From contig CM035807.1 in assembly GCA_020466095.1 (NCBI GenBank), positions 45,381,978-45,445,977 of the forward strand: DNA of 64,000 nucleotides. The letters are read 5' to 3'. The first letter of the stretch is position 1; each line of letters opens with the position of its first letter. The notes below the pieces were generated by a model. It did not search any database, had not been told where the DNA came from, and was given only the letters and a program-made list of their open reading frames with translations. Source of the stretch: Chlorops oryzae. Its lineage: Eukaryota > Arthropoda > Insecta > Diptera > Chloropidae. Shown here piece by piece: positions 45,883-57,244 of the stretch. The position numbers were made by a program, and so were the translations under genes.

Positions 45883-46750
45883 ATGTCAACTCCCAAAAAT
45901 CGTAAAGCTAACAGTATTCTTAATGCCCCCAGCTGTAGCACGCCTTAGCTTATGAAAAACGAGTCAACTCCTTGCCTTTCAAAGTTACTGGATCATCGGA
46001 TCCAAGTTCAATGTGACACTATTTCAAGCCGCATTCTTGCCTCTGAGAAAAAAATTCTAGAAAACATCGATCTTAAAGTTGGGGAATTGAAACATGACCT
46101 AACTGTTCTTACTGAGCGAGTAAATCCTATGGATATTAAATTATTAGACGTTGATGCTCTTAAACAAGAGGTTTGCGCTCTGAAACAGAAAGTCGTTAAG
46201 CAAGAAAACGTCTCAATATCCCGTGATCTACGATTGCATGGTATTCCTCATATGGAAAACGAAAACCTTCGTGATCTTTTTTCAAATCTATGCAAAACTG
46301 ATAATGCGCCGTCGCCGAACATTGTTCAAATTTACAGAATTCCAATAAGAGCTCCAAAAAGAGTTGATCCACACATAATCGTAACTCTTACTTCGGCAAG
46401 TGAGTGCAATCACAAGTTATCTTTGCTAGCTGCATTTAGACGTGACCAACGTAATCAATTGCGCCTCTCCTTAACTGGTCTTCAGTCCAAATCTCCGTTT
46501 TATATCAACGAAAGTTTGACAAAGGAAAATCATTAAATCTTGAGAGCAACGCTCCAGCTGAAAAAACTTAAGAGACTCACAACTGCACATGCAAGACGAG
46601 GGCTTGTGCACATTAATTTCTCTTCGGAACGTGATGCCTCATTTTTTCGTCCATGAAGCACCTGATCGAGCTTACTAATACGGATGCTACTGGGAATTTT
46701 CAAAACCTTTTTCGAGGACAAGCAATCTCTTAGTTTTTTTAAACGTTGCA
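45883..46750 (+). pseudogene. Non-LTR ORF1 copy, broken
   Basis: This is homologous to the ORF1 at 12650-13495: SRDLRLHGIPHMENENLRD, LLAAFRRDQRNQLRLSLTGL and PFYINESLTKENH align in order. ATG 45883 is followed by a TAG at 45946-45948, after which 45952-46536 is open. After TAA 46534-46536 the homology continues to about 46750 with frame changes. The element is then interrupted by repeat DNA and resumes at about 48480 with the start of ORF2. Confidence 0.75.
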
Positions 46751-46858
46751 TAGTGGTTTAATATCCAGTTTTTGAGGAATAAAATAGAAGCAGTTGTTGT
46801 AGATCAATAATTTTTTGCACATGTATTTCTCTTGATAATATTAATAAAGTATGAAAGT

Positions 46859-47150
46859 TTCATCACAATCGGCTACGCCCACCACCCACCTCCCATACAC
46901 CCCAAAAAGTTTTTTTTATATAAAACTTTGATTTTTTTTTCGGAACTCATTAAAATTTTTCCCAAACCTAAAAAGCAACACTATAAGCCCACCCCGAAAA
47001 TTTCATCAAATTTGGCCACGCCCACCACCCACCTCCCATACACCCCAAAAAGCAATTCTCATATAAAACTTTCATTTTTTGTCGGAATGGCTCAACATTT
47101 GGCCTAAACCCAAAAAAATAACACTATAAACATACCCTGAGAATTTCTTT
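46859..47150. repeat. Tandem duplication, 143-bp period, two units
   Basis: The block CACCCACCTCCCATACACCC, followed by CCAAAAAG, and later TATAAAACTTT and AACACTATAA, occurs at 46861 and again at 47004. Confidence 0.8.
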
Positions 47151-47885
47151 TTATACGCAGCGTAAGCAAGCTATACTAGTTTTGTGCGAATCTTTTAAAA
47201 GCCAGAACTAAGCTCCGTAGATAAGGACATATATATATATATATATATTCTTGATCAGGATCAAAAACTGAATCAATTTAGACATGTCCGTGTGCCCGTC
47301 CGTCTGTTGGCGGATCTCCTCAAAAACGGCTAGACCAACCAAGTCGAAATCTGGCACACAGGTTTATAGGAATCCGAGTATGATTCCTAAGTAAAATGGG
47401 AGACATCCGCCCACTGCCACGCCCACAAATGAATTTAATGTGTTTTCAGTAAAATGCTTGTAACTTGCGAACCACTCAACATATTTCATTGATATTTGGT
47501 GCACAGGAAAACTACGAAAAGGGACATATTCTGGAAAAAATAGATGCCGTCCTTCTCGAGCCACGCCCACAAATAAGGGTTTATCGTAACTTGTGAAGTT
47601 AAAGGCGTAGAAGCTTCAAATTCCCAACATAGGTTGAACAAGTTGAATGAAAGGTACAGGAAAAAATTTATGTAGCCCACCCACTGCCACGCCCACAAAT
47701 GGAGATTTTTCAGAACTTACGAAGCATAAGGCAAAGAACGAGCACATGTCATCTACTGTCAAGTCGGCAAACATTAATTTTGTGCAACTTCCGCACGGAA
47801 AGGCAAAACAAAGTGCGCCAATAATGTCGGGACGCTGGGTATTTCAAAGTCGGGCTTGACCGACTTTAGCTTTCTTACTTGTTAC
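47150..47885 (+). repeat. INE-1/DINE-like dispersed repeat, plus orientation
   Basis: It opens TTTTTATACGCAGCGTAAGC, has TATATATATTCTTGATCAGG and a CCGTGTGCCCGTCCGTCTG block, several CCACGCCCAC words, and ends GACTTTAGCTTTCTTACTTG. This is the outline of fly DINE/INE-1-type repeats. It lies in the gap between ORF1 and ORF2 of the broken non-LTR copy. Positions 47886-48480 hold nothing recognised. Confidence 0.5.
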
Positions 47886-48479
47886 ACCTATCAGCGATGC
47901 AGCCGTAAACAACAGTAGGGTCATGTTGTTTCTAAATCCAAATTTTGAAAATATCGCCTTTTTTTGCCTTCGAAATAAAGTGAAATTTTAGCAGCGGACT
48001 TGAACTGACGCCAGAAATATTACATTCATATAAAAGCACACAAAATACCCTTTCAGAAAATATATATATGTCGTGGAACCCCTTGGAACCTCGAGAAATC
48101 AGCTCCACTGAACACAAAAACTATTAACAGATTTGTGTATTAAAGACAACATATTTAAATGCAATACCAAAACTGTGACAACTATTTGCACAAACTAAAA
48201 AGATATTTCAATTTCCCCATACCTTCATTGATATTTTCCATATTTAATACGAACTTCTTTTACGTTTGTTCTCTTTTATTGGCTTTTTAAACTTTAAGTA
48301 TTCTTTCACTACATCAAACTTCAACAAACAGAGAACTCAAAGCAATGACTTTGTCAGCTGTTCGCCTACAACCTGGTTTCCACCGGGCAACTTTTTATTT
48401 AATTTTAACCTAATGGAACTTTTGGTAATCAAATGGCATTTTCGGTTTTGCGAAATTAAAAGGTTGAAATTTTGATTAA

Positions 48480-49080
48480 ATTCCTCAAAAACTGGATTTT
48501 AAACCATTGTGCGTTGTTTAAATTTAAATTTGCTCTTAATCTTAAGTTCTATTGTTAATCACTCTACATCAAGTCATTGAGGCTATTTAAGAAATATAAA
48601 TGTTAGTTTCTTTAAGTTATTTGCATCATTCATATTAATAATGTCTTTCTGTACGCCTCTTATATTAATTAATGTTACTATGTGTAAGTTGTTTGCAATA
48701 CTTGTGTAAAATTTGTCCTTCTTTTTGAATTTTATATTGTTTGCGTTAGTCTTATGTTGTTTGTTGAATTTCTTATCTTCCAAAGATGATTTTATATAGT
48801 GATTATGGCAGTTCCGGAGCCAATTTGCATAACATAATTAATATTTTGTCTTCATATAAAACTGGTTTAAAAGTGTGCACACATTCTGTTGGAAAAAAAT
48901 GATGAATTCAAAGTTAATTTTGAATGTTCTAATGCTGATGTTATATGTGTCTCTGAAACCTGGTTTGCTCCTTCGATGCCTAATAATCTTGTCAACATTA
49001 AGGGCTATAAACTTTTCCACTTAGATCGTGAAACATATGCCGGTGGTGTTGCACTTTATAACACAATGCTACAATAAAAT
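48480..49080 (+). pseudogene. Start of non-LTR ORF2 (endonuclease N-terminus), broken
   Basis: After AT-rich inter-ORF DNA, a frame near 48800-48900 reads SGANLHNIINILSSYKTGLK and the next frame (48889-49077) reads NADVICVSETWFAPSMPNNL and GYKLFHLDRETYAGGVAL. These match the intact ORF2 (DIDVICISETWFTPTM..., GYKLFRADREGHAGGVA). Homology stops at about 49055, close to the roo-like insertion. Confidence 0.75.
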
Positions 49081-49096
49081 TTTTTTTCATACACTT

Positions 49097-49452
49097 TGTA
49101 CAGAATTCAATTCTTATGTGGAACGAACACACTTGAGCGTCGATCCAGAAGCTAACATTCAAATTCAATGGTTTTGATTGAACTGCTCTTTATTGACTAG
49201 AAAGTTGCATATTTATACATAAATTTTGCTTACTTCTAATTAAATAATTTTAGTGTATTTAGTGAGCAACGTGCAGTGACATGTGCCGCGGTGGTTTGTT
49301 TAACTTTTCTTACATTTTGCTGATATGCAGTTTCCCACGCGAACTGCATTCGTCTGAACCTCATATGCAATCATATTGTTATGCAATTCTGAGTGCCGAA
49401 TTCGATATGCTTGTTCAATGCAAAACAAAGTGATCAATATGTTTTTCAAACA
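49097..49452 (-). repeat. Roo-like 3' LTR (356 bp)
   Basis: Plus-strand ends are TGTACAGAATTC and TTTTTCAAACA. The adjoining tract TACTGCCCGCCTT (49453-49465) is the complement of AAGGCGGGCAGTA, the same tract as in the other BEL elements here. Confidence 0.9.
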
Positions 49453-49867
49453 TACTGCCCGCCTTGAATTGTTAAATTCAATGATAGTTTGATCAACCGT
49501 CGTAAGGGGAATAGATATTTGAATTAAGAATTAAAAAAAAAACTTCACTCTGTTGCTCACTCGTAACTTCAGCTCAGATTTTGGCGTTTGTTGTTTCTTT
49601 TTGTTTTTTTTTTTTGTTTTGGTTTTTTTTTGCACAATGCTGAGCTTGCATAAAAAGTTGGATCAAAGTCATGCTTATAGTCTACTAAGAATTCCAAGCC
49701 TTGATTTTTAATTCTTCGTTTACATTTTTACGTTAACAGTACATGTAGCGGATTTACAAAAACGTATGATTAGCAATAAAGGCCATTCGAAGATGGAGTA
49801 GTAAGTGTTTAATGGAAATTTTTTAAATTTTGTGACAATTAATATTTCAAAGCTAATTCACAGATTC

Positions 49868-51580
49868 TTAGCATGCGGTGTCTTCAATTGATCGTGGTGC
49901 TGGAATAGGCACTTGACGTGGTAATCCCTTTATTTGCTTCAGTCTGCGGCCAAGTGAAATTATTATGATCGCTAGAAGAACTGTTAGCCTCACAGCTAAG
50001 TAACTGATGATTAGGCTGTGGTTGTGTGTGGCGTTCGTTGTGTTAGAAAAGCTTGATGCGTTGATCATTGCTAGTTGTTGTTGAATAATTTCTAAATCTT
50101 TAAACTGTGTTGTGAACGCCGTTACTTGGGTTGAGTTGATATCAAATTGATGCGCTCGTCCTACTAATTCTCCAAATTTATTATTTTTTGCGTTTAATGA
50201 AGTCACAAATCTTTTGAGGCTCTGTATAGTTATCAGATTGTTCCTGATCGTGCAGTCGGATCGGAAGTGGATCATGCCGCTATGTTGAAGTGTAAATTGC
50301 TGATTTTCGTATTTACACACAGCCGTAAAGCGAACGTTGCTCGTTGTCGCGTAGATCCATTTATTCGGCTGTTTAAATTGATGCCAAAGAATCGTATCAT
50401 TCGACCAGTGTAGTTCGCATCTGGGGTCGCTCTCGTTGTTGAGTAAGTCTAGTTCACAATGACAGACGGTCGATGCCTTAAAGTAAGTGGCTTGCATATT
50501 GGGGCACAACCACTGCTTGTTATTGAGACTTAAGCATGACTGTACTTGCTCATTGGACAGCGGAACGAACTCGTCATTATGCGGGCTGACAGCTAGAAAC
50601 GATGTCGCTGTTCTTACTACTGCTAGCGTCCCATTTATTGCTGTGGCAATCGGAAGTACGTGTACCAGTTTATACTCCTTTGAATTTGTTAAGGGCAATT
50701 CAATACTGAAGACCACATGATTTTCTGCAACAACTCCGTTAATCTTCATTAACTGATACACTTCGATTAAATTGTTCTGATGGATGGGCAAGTGTAATTC
50801 CGGTGGTAGGTGGGCCTTTATTTTCTTAACTTCATCTCCCAATTGCTCAGGAGTTAATAAGAACGGATTAATTTTTCCGTGATGGCTGTCAATTAATACG
50901 TCCAGAATTGAAGCATGTGTCCCTTGCAACCTTGATGCAATAATGCACATCTGAATTGCCAATGTAAGAATTACTATTTTGCTGTTTGTAGCACTCGATG
51001 CCCGTACGTGACGCAAATCGTCGATTTGCCGATCGATTTCATCAAACTTGCTTTTAATTCTCAGTTGTTCGTCTTTGAAAATGTTTATCGTTGAATTTAT
51101 CAACGAAGTTTGATTTTTGAGCAGGTGCTCAAGATGTTCGTCATTTTTTCTTAAGCCGGTGATGGTCTCCGACATCTTAGTGGCATAGTTAGAGTCGAGG
51201 ACCCCAAAAAGTGAATTGGCGATATTTCCGACCAAATCTACAGCACCTCTTTTTGCCCTGTTGACAGAAAGCAGATTGAGTTCTGTTTGCAGCTGCTTTT
51301 AAATTTTTTCGAAATATTCAATAAAGAAAGTGCATGTTGTGTCGTTTTTGGGTTGGACACACAATATTTGCAATGTGTTGATCCCATCAATTAGCACGTC
51401 TATTTGGTCTCTATATGGCTGCAGGTCGTAATACACTATCATGTTCCAATTAGAGGTGATAGGCCTTGCGGATCCAAGCTGCTCGAAGTATACTCCTGGC
51501 TTCTGGCTAAACGTCGTGATAATGACTGGATTGCACAGGATTACAGGCAACAGGATTAGCGCTATCAGGGTGAAAAGAAG
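49868..51580 (-). pseudogene. env: Roo-like env (fusion-type envelope gene), one in-frame stop
   Basis: Minus strand. The first part (about 51580-51302) opens with a hydrophobic leader (TLLFTLIALILLPVIL). A TAA at 51299-51301 interrupts the frame, which then continues to 49868. A furin-like RAKR lies at 51248-51259, followed by GAVDLVGNIANSLFGV, the fusion-peptide position of baculovirus-F/errantivirus-type envelopes. Heptad-like helices follow (KMSETITGLRKNDEHLEHLL). Cys-rich motifs (CLSLNNKQWLC, CHCELD) lie in the middle. A membrane anchor (LAVRLTVLLAIIIISLG) and a short basic tail end the protein. The true start is not an obvious ATG, so a spliced start is likely. Apart from the single stop, the frame is undamaged. 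Confidence 0.8.
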
Positions 51581-51651
51581 GGTTGGTTCAATGCGTCAAA
51601 CCTTGTTTGGAATGACTTCGTTGTTGAATGAGTGAACATTTTTAAGGCGAC

Positions 51652-54600
51652 TTAGGGGGATGCTAATCGGTAAGGAGACCTTTGACGTTTCAGGAGCTTC
51701 CTTTGTTCGGCTTTTTCTCCGACGTTTTCTTCGCTACTGTCTTCCGGAAAAAGTGGCGCCAGTCTGTGTATGGGTCGCTGGATTATTCCTTTGTGAGTCC
51801 GAATATCGCACACTCGTACGGCTCCATCGTCTCCCTTATACACATTTATTATTCGACCCAGTGGCCATTGTAATACGGGGACATTGTCCTCCTTGATAAT
51901 TACCAATGTGTCTGGCTTGATAATGGTTGTCGGGCCCTTCCATTTATGTCGCAATTGCAGCTCGGCTAGATACTCCTTTGACCAGCGCTCCCAGAATTTG
52001 TGTTTAATTTTGGAGACCTCTTCCCATCGTGTTGACATCTTTGTTTTCATTGGTTCGGTGTCGGCATCAACGTTTGCCCTCAATGGCTCTTCAATGAGGA
52101 AATGTCCCGGAGTAAGTGCGCTTAGATCATTCGGATCGGAGGACATTGGAAATAGTGGCCGTGAATTAAGCAATGCTTCGACTTCAGTCACAACCGTGTT
52201 TAATTCCTCGAATGTCATTGTCGCTTCATGCAGTTTTGGAGCCAGCAGTTTTTTTGTTGACTTCACCGCCGCTTCCCATAGACCGCCAAAGTGTGGAGCT
52301 CTTGGTGGGATGAACTGGAAGCTAATTCCTTTTTCACTACAGGTTCGTATGATGGAATCGGATGCTTTTGATGAATAGATGCTGCTGGTGAGCTCCTCGA
52401 GTTGGTTTTTGGCTCCCACAAAGCTCGTTGCATTGTCGCAAAAGATTGTTTTGCAGTAACCCCTGCGTGCAATAAATCGTTTGAGAGGTCCGATAAATGC
52501 GTCGGTCGTTAACTCCGTTACTAGTTCCAAGTGTACGGCCTTAGTCGAGAAGCAGCAGAAGACGGCAATGTACGCCTTTTGTGGCGCCTTTCCTCGAGTT
52601 TTAAAATGTACTCGGAAAGGTCCACAATATTCTACGCCGGTGTGTAGAAATGGGCGCGCTGGTTCGACTCGTGATAGTGGTAAGTTCCCCATAACTTGTT
52701 TGTATAAAACAGGCCTTGATCGCGTACACCTTACACAATGTTGAACGACTGATCTTGCCAAGCTTCTGCCTTTAAGTGGCCAAAATCGTTGTTTGACGAA
52801 CGCGAGCAGTGCCGAGGGTCCACAATGATAATTCTCCTTGTGCATCTTTTCTAAAAGCAATTTCGTGATGGGATCATCTCCAGGTAGGATCATTTGATGC
52901 TTCGTGTCATATTGTTGAGATGATGCTTGTAATCTGCCGCCTACTCTGATTATTCCTTCTTCATCTAAGAATGGAGCCAGAGAATTAAGGGAGTTCGAGT
53001 TTGGTACTTTTCCTTCTTTTCGTAAGATCTTCAGTAGATCTTGAAAGTCGGACGTTTGAATTTGGCGTACAATTAATTTCAATGCTGCATCTAGCTCTGC
53101 CGGTGACAGTTGCTTATTTTTTGGTCGAGCATGTTTAGATTTTTTGCAATTTTTTGAAAATCGCAGTACGTATCCAGTCACTCTCTGGAGATAGATAAAT
53201 GAATTTCTGGATGGGATTGAATACACCAGTGGGTCCTCTGCGAAGTCTACCTGTTTTGACGTTATGGCTACCGTTGCTGGACTGTTTTCAATGACTAATT
53301 CCCTGTTGAAGGGAGGTGGCCACCTAGGCTCAGGCTCATATAAGAATAATGGTCCAAAGAACCACATATGGCACGTGGCCAATTCTCTCGGTTTTATTCA
53401 TCTTGAGAGCAAATCTGCTGGGTTTTGCTTGGATGGCACGTGTCGCCATTGCTCTGGCATCGTCAACTGATTAATTTTTATAATTCGGTGTGCAACAAAA
53501 ACTGGAAGCGTGCCTGGATGATTGTTTATCCATGAAAGCACGATTTGTGAATCTGTCCACAGGTAACTTGCCTTATTTTGGTAGTTCAAATCACCTTTTA
53601 CTCTTGTCATTAGCTCGGCTGCTAACAGGGCGGCGCATAGTTCCAAACGTGGAATCGTTTGCTGCTTTAGTGGTGCCACGCGTGACTTGGAACAAAGTAA
53701 GTTAAGCTTAATTGTTTTATCCTTTTGCACAGACCTGATGTAGATTGCCGCACCGTATGCCTTCTCGGATGCATCAGCGAAAGCATGCAGTTGTATGTTT
53801 AGCTGACCTTGCTGACTAAGCACGTGTCGCGAAATTTTAACATTGTCCAGTGCTGGCAGGTCATCTTGCAACCGCATCCATCGTTGTTGAATTTCCAACG
53901 GAAGATCCGAGTCCCAGTCGATTTTAAGCTGCCATAATTGCTGTATGTAAATTTTTGCAGTAACCACTACCGGACCGACCAATCCTAATGTTTCAAAAAT
54001 TCGGGCCAAGTCCGAGGTCATGCTTCTTTTAGTGGTCGTTGTTCTTCTTTTGAGGTTTGTTTTTATGCAAAAAACATCCGTTTTGGGGAGCCACGTCAGA
54101 CCTAAGGTTTTGGTGGCTTGAGTTTCTTGAGAGTCAAAATTAAGGTCAATTTCTTGGTCTCCTGCGGGAATCCCATGCAGTAATTTTGGACTGTTTGCAC
54201 ACCATTTTCGGAGTTGCATTCCAGCTCTTTGAAGAACATCAATTAGTTGTTGCTGCATTTCCGGAGCTTCTCGCAAAGAGTCTGCGCCCAAAAGTCCGTC
54301 ATATACATAAAAGTCTGCTTTAAGTGATGCTGCCCCAAGAGGAAATTGGTGTTGATATTCATCGGCTAATTGATTTAAGCAGCGTGTTGCGAGATATGGA
54401 GCCGCCCGTGTTCCGTATGTCTCTGTATTAAGTTGATAGTACTTCAGATTTTCAGTCGGGCTGTTCCTCCACATTATCAGCTGCAGTTTCCGATCGTCCT
54501 CATTGACCCATATCTGACGATACATCTTTTCCACATCTGTTTATAGAACATATTTATGAATTCTAAAACGTAGCAGGAGGGAAAAGAGTTCGCTTTGGAC

Positions 54601-55088
54601 AGTGGGTCCGATGTACATGATGTCGTTGAGTGACAATCCATTTGTCGTCTTAGCAGACGCATCAAACACTACTCTTAATTTTGTAGTTGTACTTTCTGGT
54701 CGGAGAATACAATGATGAGGGATGAAATAATGCGTAAGAAGTTCTTGCTTTGGGTCGATTTCAGTCATGTGCCCCAATTTTTCGTATTCCATCATGAAGT
54801 GCGTGTATTGTGCTCTTAGTGATGGATTTTGGGTCAATCTCCTCTCCAAAGACATGAACCTGCTGTATGCTATGGCTTTTGACTTCCCCAAGACTGATGG
54901 ATGCTCCTTGAGAGGCAACTTGACTACATATTTTCCCGCGTTTGACCTCGTCGTGTGTTGTGCAAAGTGAGATTAGCAGCGTAGTTCATCCTCTGTAAGC
55001 GACGTGCTCGAGTGCGGTGTGTCTTCAAGCTGCCAGAATTTCGAAATAGTATCCTCAAGCTCCTGTGTTGTACACACTCCACATGTGG
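51652..55088 (-). pseudogene. pol: Roo-like pol (RT, RNase H, integrase), lightly broken
   Basis: Minus strand. The linker (about 55088-54920) reads TQELEDTISKFWQLEDTPHS. RT follows with RVVFDASAKTTNGLSLND and, at the catalytic site, FYVYDGLLGADS: the first Asp of YVDD is Tyr. RNase H (about 53900-53430) has LHAFADASEKAYGAA. The integrase zinc part (HCVRCTRSRP) leads to the core HTGVEYCGPF, where the first catalytic Asp is Glu; then FCDNATSFVGA (Asp kept) and GGLWEAAVKS (Glu kept). Breaks: a frameshift at about 55085, a stop in the linker near 54973, a TAA at 54541-54543 and a TGA at 53398-53400. The remaining frame is open over more than 3 kb, so decay is slight but the enzyme is dead at both active sites. 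Confidence 0.9.
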
Positions 55089-57233
55089 CTATATTGGAGT
55101 GGGCCCTGCAATTATCCATCCAAAAACCGTGTTCTGGAGTGTTGGAAGATTCTCGGATAGCCTCTTCCTGCCTTTTGTAAGAAGGTCCAAATAAAGTTCC
55201 GCTCCTAGTAAGCAGTCGATACGTCCTGGCCTAGAAAAAGTGGGGTCCGCCAGATTTAACTCATTTGGAATGTTCCAATCGTCAATTTGTATCTTGTGAG
55301 ACGGTTGGTTGGAGACGATTTTTGGAAGTACATGAGCATCTACGGTGGCACTGAACTTGTTGTATTTTGATCTCAGATGAATTGTGGTGCGATGAAGAAC
55401 CGTGTTTTCTGTTACTCCGACTCCCTCTACACACGTTGGGTCGGCTCTGGTAGTTCCTCTTAGTTTCTTTAATAGCCGTTCCGTAATTAGGTTGACCTGG
55501 GAGCAGGAGTCTAATAGAGCTCGGCATTCAATTCGTTGTCCATCAGCTGTTACCAAATCTATTAAGGCTGTTCCAAGTAATACGTAGTGTTCGTTGATTT
55601 CGTTGCTGTTGGCGAGCAGGCTAACCTTTGTTGTATCGCTGGCCGTGGTGACGTCAGGCTGCTTGCTTGCGTTCTTATTGTTTTGAGCTGTGTCAGTTTG
55701 CTTAGCCCCATCCTGCTCCGTTGACCTTTTTGCTGTCTGATAGGAGTTTTCAGCGTGAGGTAACGTGTTGTGTTTTTTGGTACACTTAGTGCAGTGTTGT
55801 CGTTTACATTTATTGGATGAGTGTCCTGGTTTAAGACAGTTCGCGCAAAGCTTATGCTGATTCACCAACTGCCACCTTTCTTTGCACGTTGAGCTTGTAA
55901 ATTTGCCACATTGGTAGATCGGATGAGTGTCTTTGTTGCAGACCTTACATTTGCTGTCATTCTCCACATATGCAGCAACTGTTTTGGAAGACGAGTCGCC
56001 TTTTCCTCGGACTTCTAGTGATTGGAACCTGCGTTCAAGAAACTTTAACACTTCTTCAAGAGTAACCAATCGCCGGTTGTCGTCCAGGCCTTGCTCGAAT
56101 GACGTTTGGGTGGCCTGGTCCAGTTTTTTGAGAACAATATGTGCTACAATTGTATCCCAATAGTGAACCGGAAGGCGCTGCGCTGCCAGGCCATGCATAC
56201 ATTCATGTGTTACGTCGTGCAATGTCTTGAGGGACGATGACGACTCGGACTTAGTGGTTGGCTGCGTTAGTAACTTGTTCAGCAGTGTTGTCACAAGCAA
56301 CCTTTGGTTGTCGTACCTGTTTATTAAAATGGACCAGGCCGCAGTGTAGTTCCCTCCGATCGCTGGAAGGTGCTGTATTAGTTTTTTAGGTTCCCCCGCG
56401 AGAGCTTGGGTTAAATAGTGCATTTTTCTTGCATCGCTGATATTTGCTGTGTGAACGATCTCAGTATATAGATCCTTGAAGGCCATCCACTGCAAATATT
56501 TGCCATTAAATGTCAGCACAGAAATTCTGGGCAGAAGAATCTCGTTGTCATGATGATTCGATGATTCTTGTGGTCTAGCTGCCTGATCCTCTTTTGGAAT
56601 CTGTTGTCGAAGCTCCACTAGGACTGATGCCACCTTCGACTCCATTTCATAGAATAATTTTGGTGTATATTCAAGAATGTGGTCGTCCGTTGTGGATTCC
56701 CAGAGGACGTCATTGTTTTGAGTGAACTCCGACAAATATTTTTCCAGGATGCCAGATTTCAACATGTAGTACGTATTTGGATGCTTCATATTAGCTTGAG
56801 AATTGATCTCTTCGATGTTGCGATTTGGCGCCTTAACTAATGCCTTTTGGTTTCTTAATAACTTCTGCGTCTTCGTGCTTAGAGTTCCATTTTCATTCGT
56901 GTTTGGTTGAGATTTGGATTGTTGCACCTTCGTTGTAGAACCTGCGCCCCCGCGACTGTCGAATTCACCACCTACAGCACCGCCATCCATTAAAACGTGT
57001 TCCATGCTTAGACCTTCCATTATTTTGACGTACCGGATTACCGCTGCGACTTCTTTTTTAGCCAGAATTTCCTGATGATTACGATGAAATTCATTTGCCA
57101 GCTCTTGTAGTCGTCTTATACGTTCTTCCAGGTACTCTGGTGTCTTGCGGTCTTTGCCATCTTTTTTGAAATTCGCGATAACTCTCTCGATTAAGGAACC
57201 TAGTTCCTGCTGCCTTTGAATTGATGCCATCAT
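55089..57233 (-). CDS. gag: Roo-like gag-protease polyprotein
   Basis: Minus strand, open over 714 codons from ATG 57233. The N-terminal helical segment is basic. The capsid part has LPRISVLTFNGKYLQWMAFK (about residue 235) and TQALAGEPKKLIQHLPAIGG. Zinc knuckles follow near residues 430-490: CKVCNKDTHPIYQC, CANCLKPGHSSNKC and CTKCTKKHNTLPH. The protease active site ALLDSCSQVNLIT is near residue 575 and the tail LADPTFSRPGRIDCLLGAEL near 670. It ends ...GWIIAGPTPI at a stop, and pol continues in another frame. The frame is intact, in contrast to pol. I chose 57233 because the longer reading begins with GTG inside the Jockey-type insertion. The target duplication of that insertion includes the start codon. 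Confidence 0.85.
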   Translation of the reverse strand: MMASIQRQQELGSLIERVIANFKKDGKDRKTPEYLEERIRRLQELANEFHRNHQEILAKKEVAAVIRYVKIMEGLSMEHVLMDGGAVGGEFDSRGGAGSTTKVQQSKSQPNTNENGTLSTKTQKLLRNQKALVKAPNRNIEEINSQANMKHPNTYYMLKSGILEKYLSEFTQNNDVLWESTTDDHILEYTPKLFYEMESKVASVLVELRQQIPKEDQAARPQESSNHHDNEILLPRISVLTFNGKYLQWMAFKDLYTEIVHTANISDARKMHYLTQALAGEPKKLIQHLPAIGGNYTAAWSILINRYDNQRLLVTTLLNKLLTQPTTKSESSSSLKTLHDVTHECMHGLAAQRLPVHYWDTIVAHIVLKKLDQATQTSFEQGLDDNRRLVTLEEVLKFLERRFQSLEVRGKGDSSSKTVAAYVENDSKCKVCNKDTHPIYQCGKFTSSTCKERWQLVNQHKLCANCLKPGHSSNKCKRQHCTKCTKKHNTLPHAENSYQTAKRSTEQDGAKQTDTAQNNKNASKQPDVTTASDTTKVSLLANSNEINEHYVLLGTALIDLVTADGQRIECRALLDSCSQVNLITERLLKKLRGTTRADPTCVEGVGVTENTVLHRTTIHLRSKYNKFSATVDAHVLPKIVSNQPSHKIQIDDWNIPNELNLADPTFSRPGRIDCLLGAELYLDLLTKGRKRLSENLPTLQNTVFGWIIAGPTPI

Positions 57234-57244
57234 TGATGAAATGT

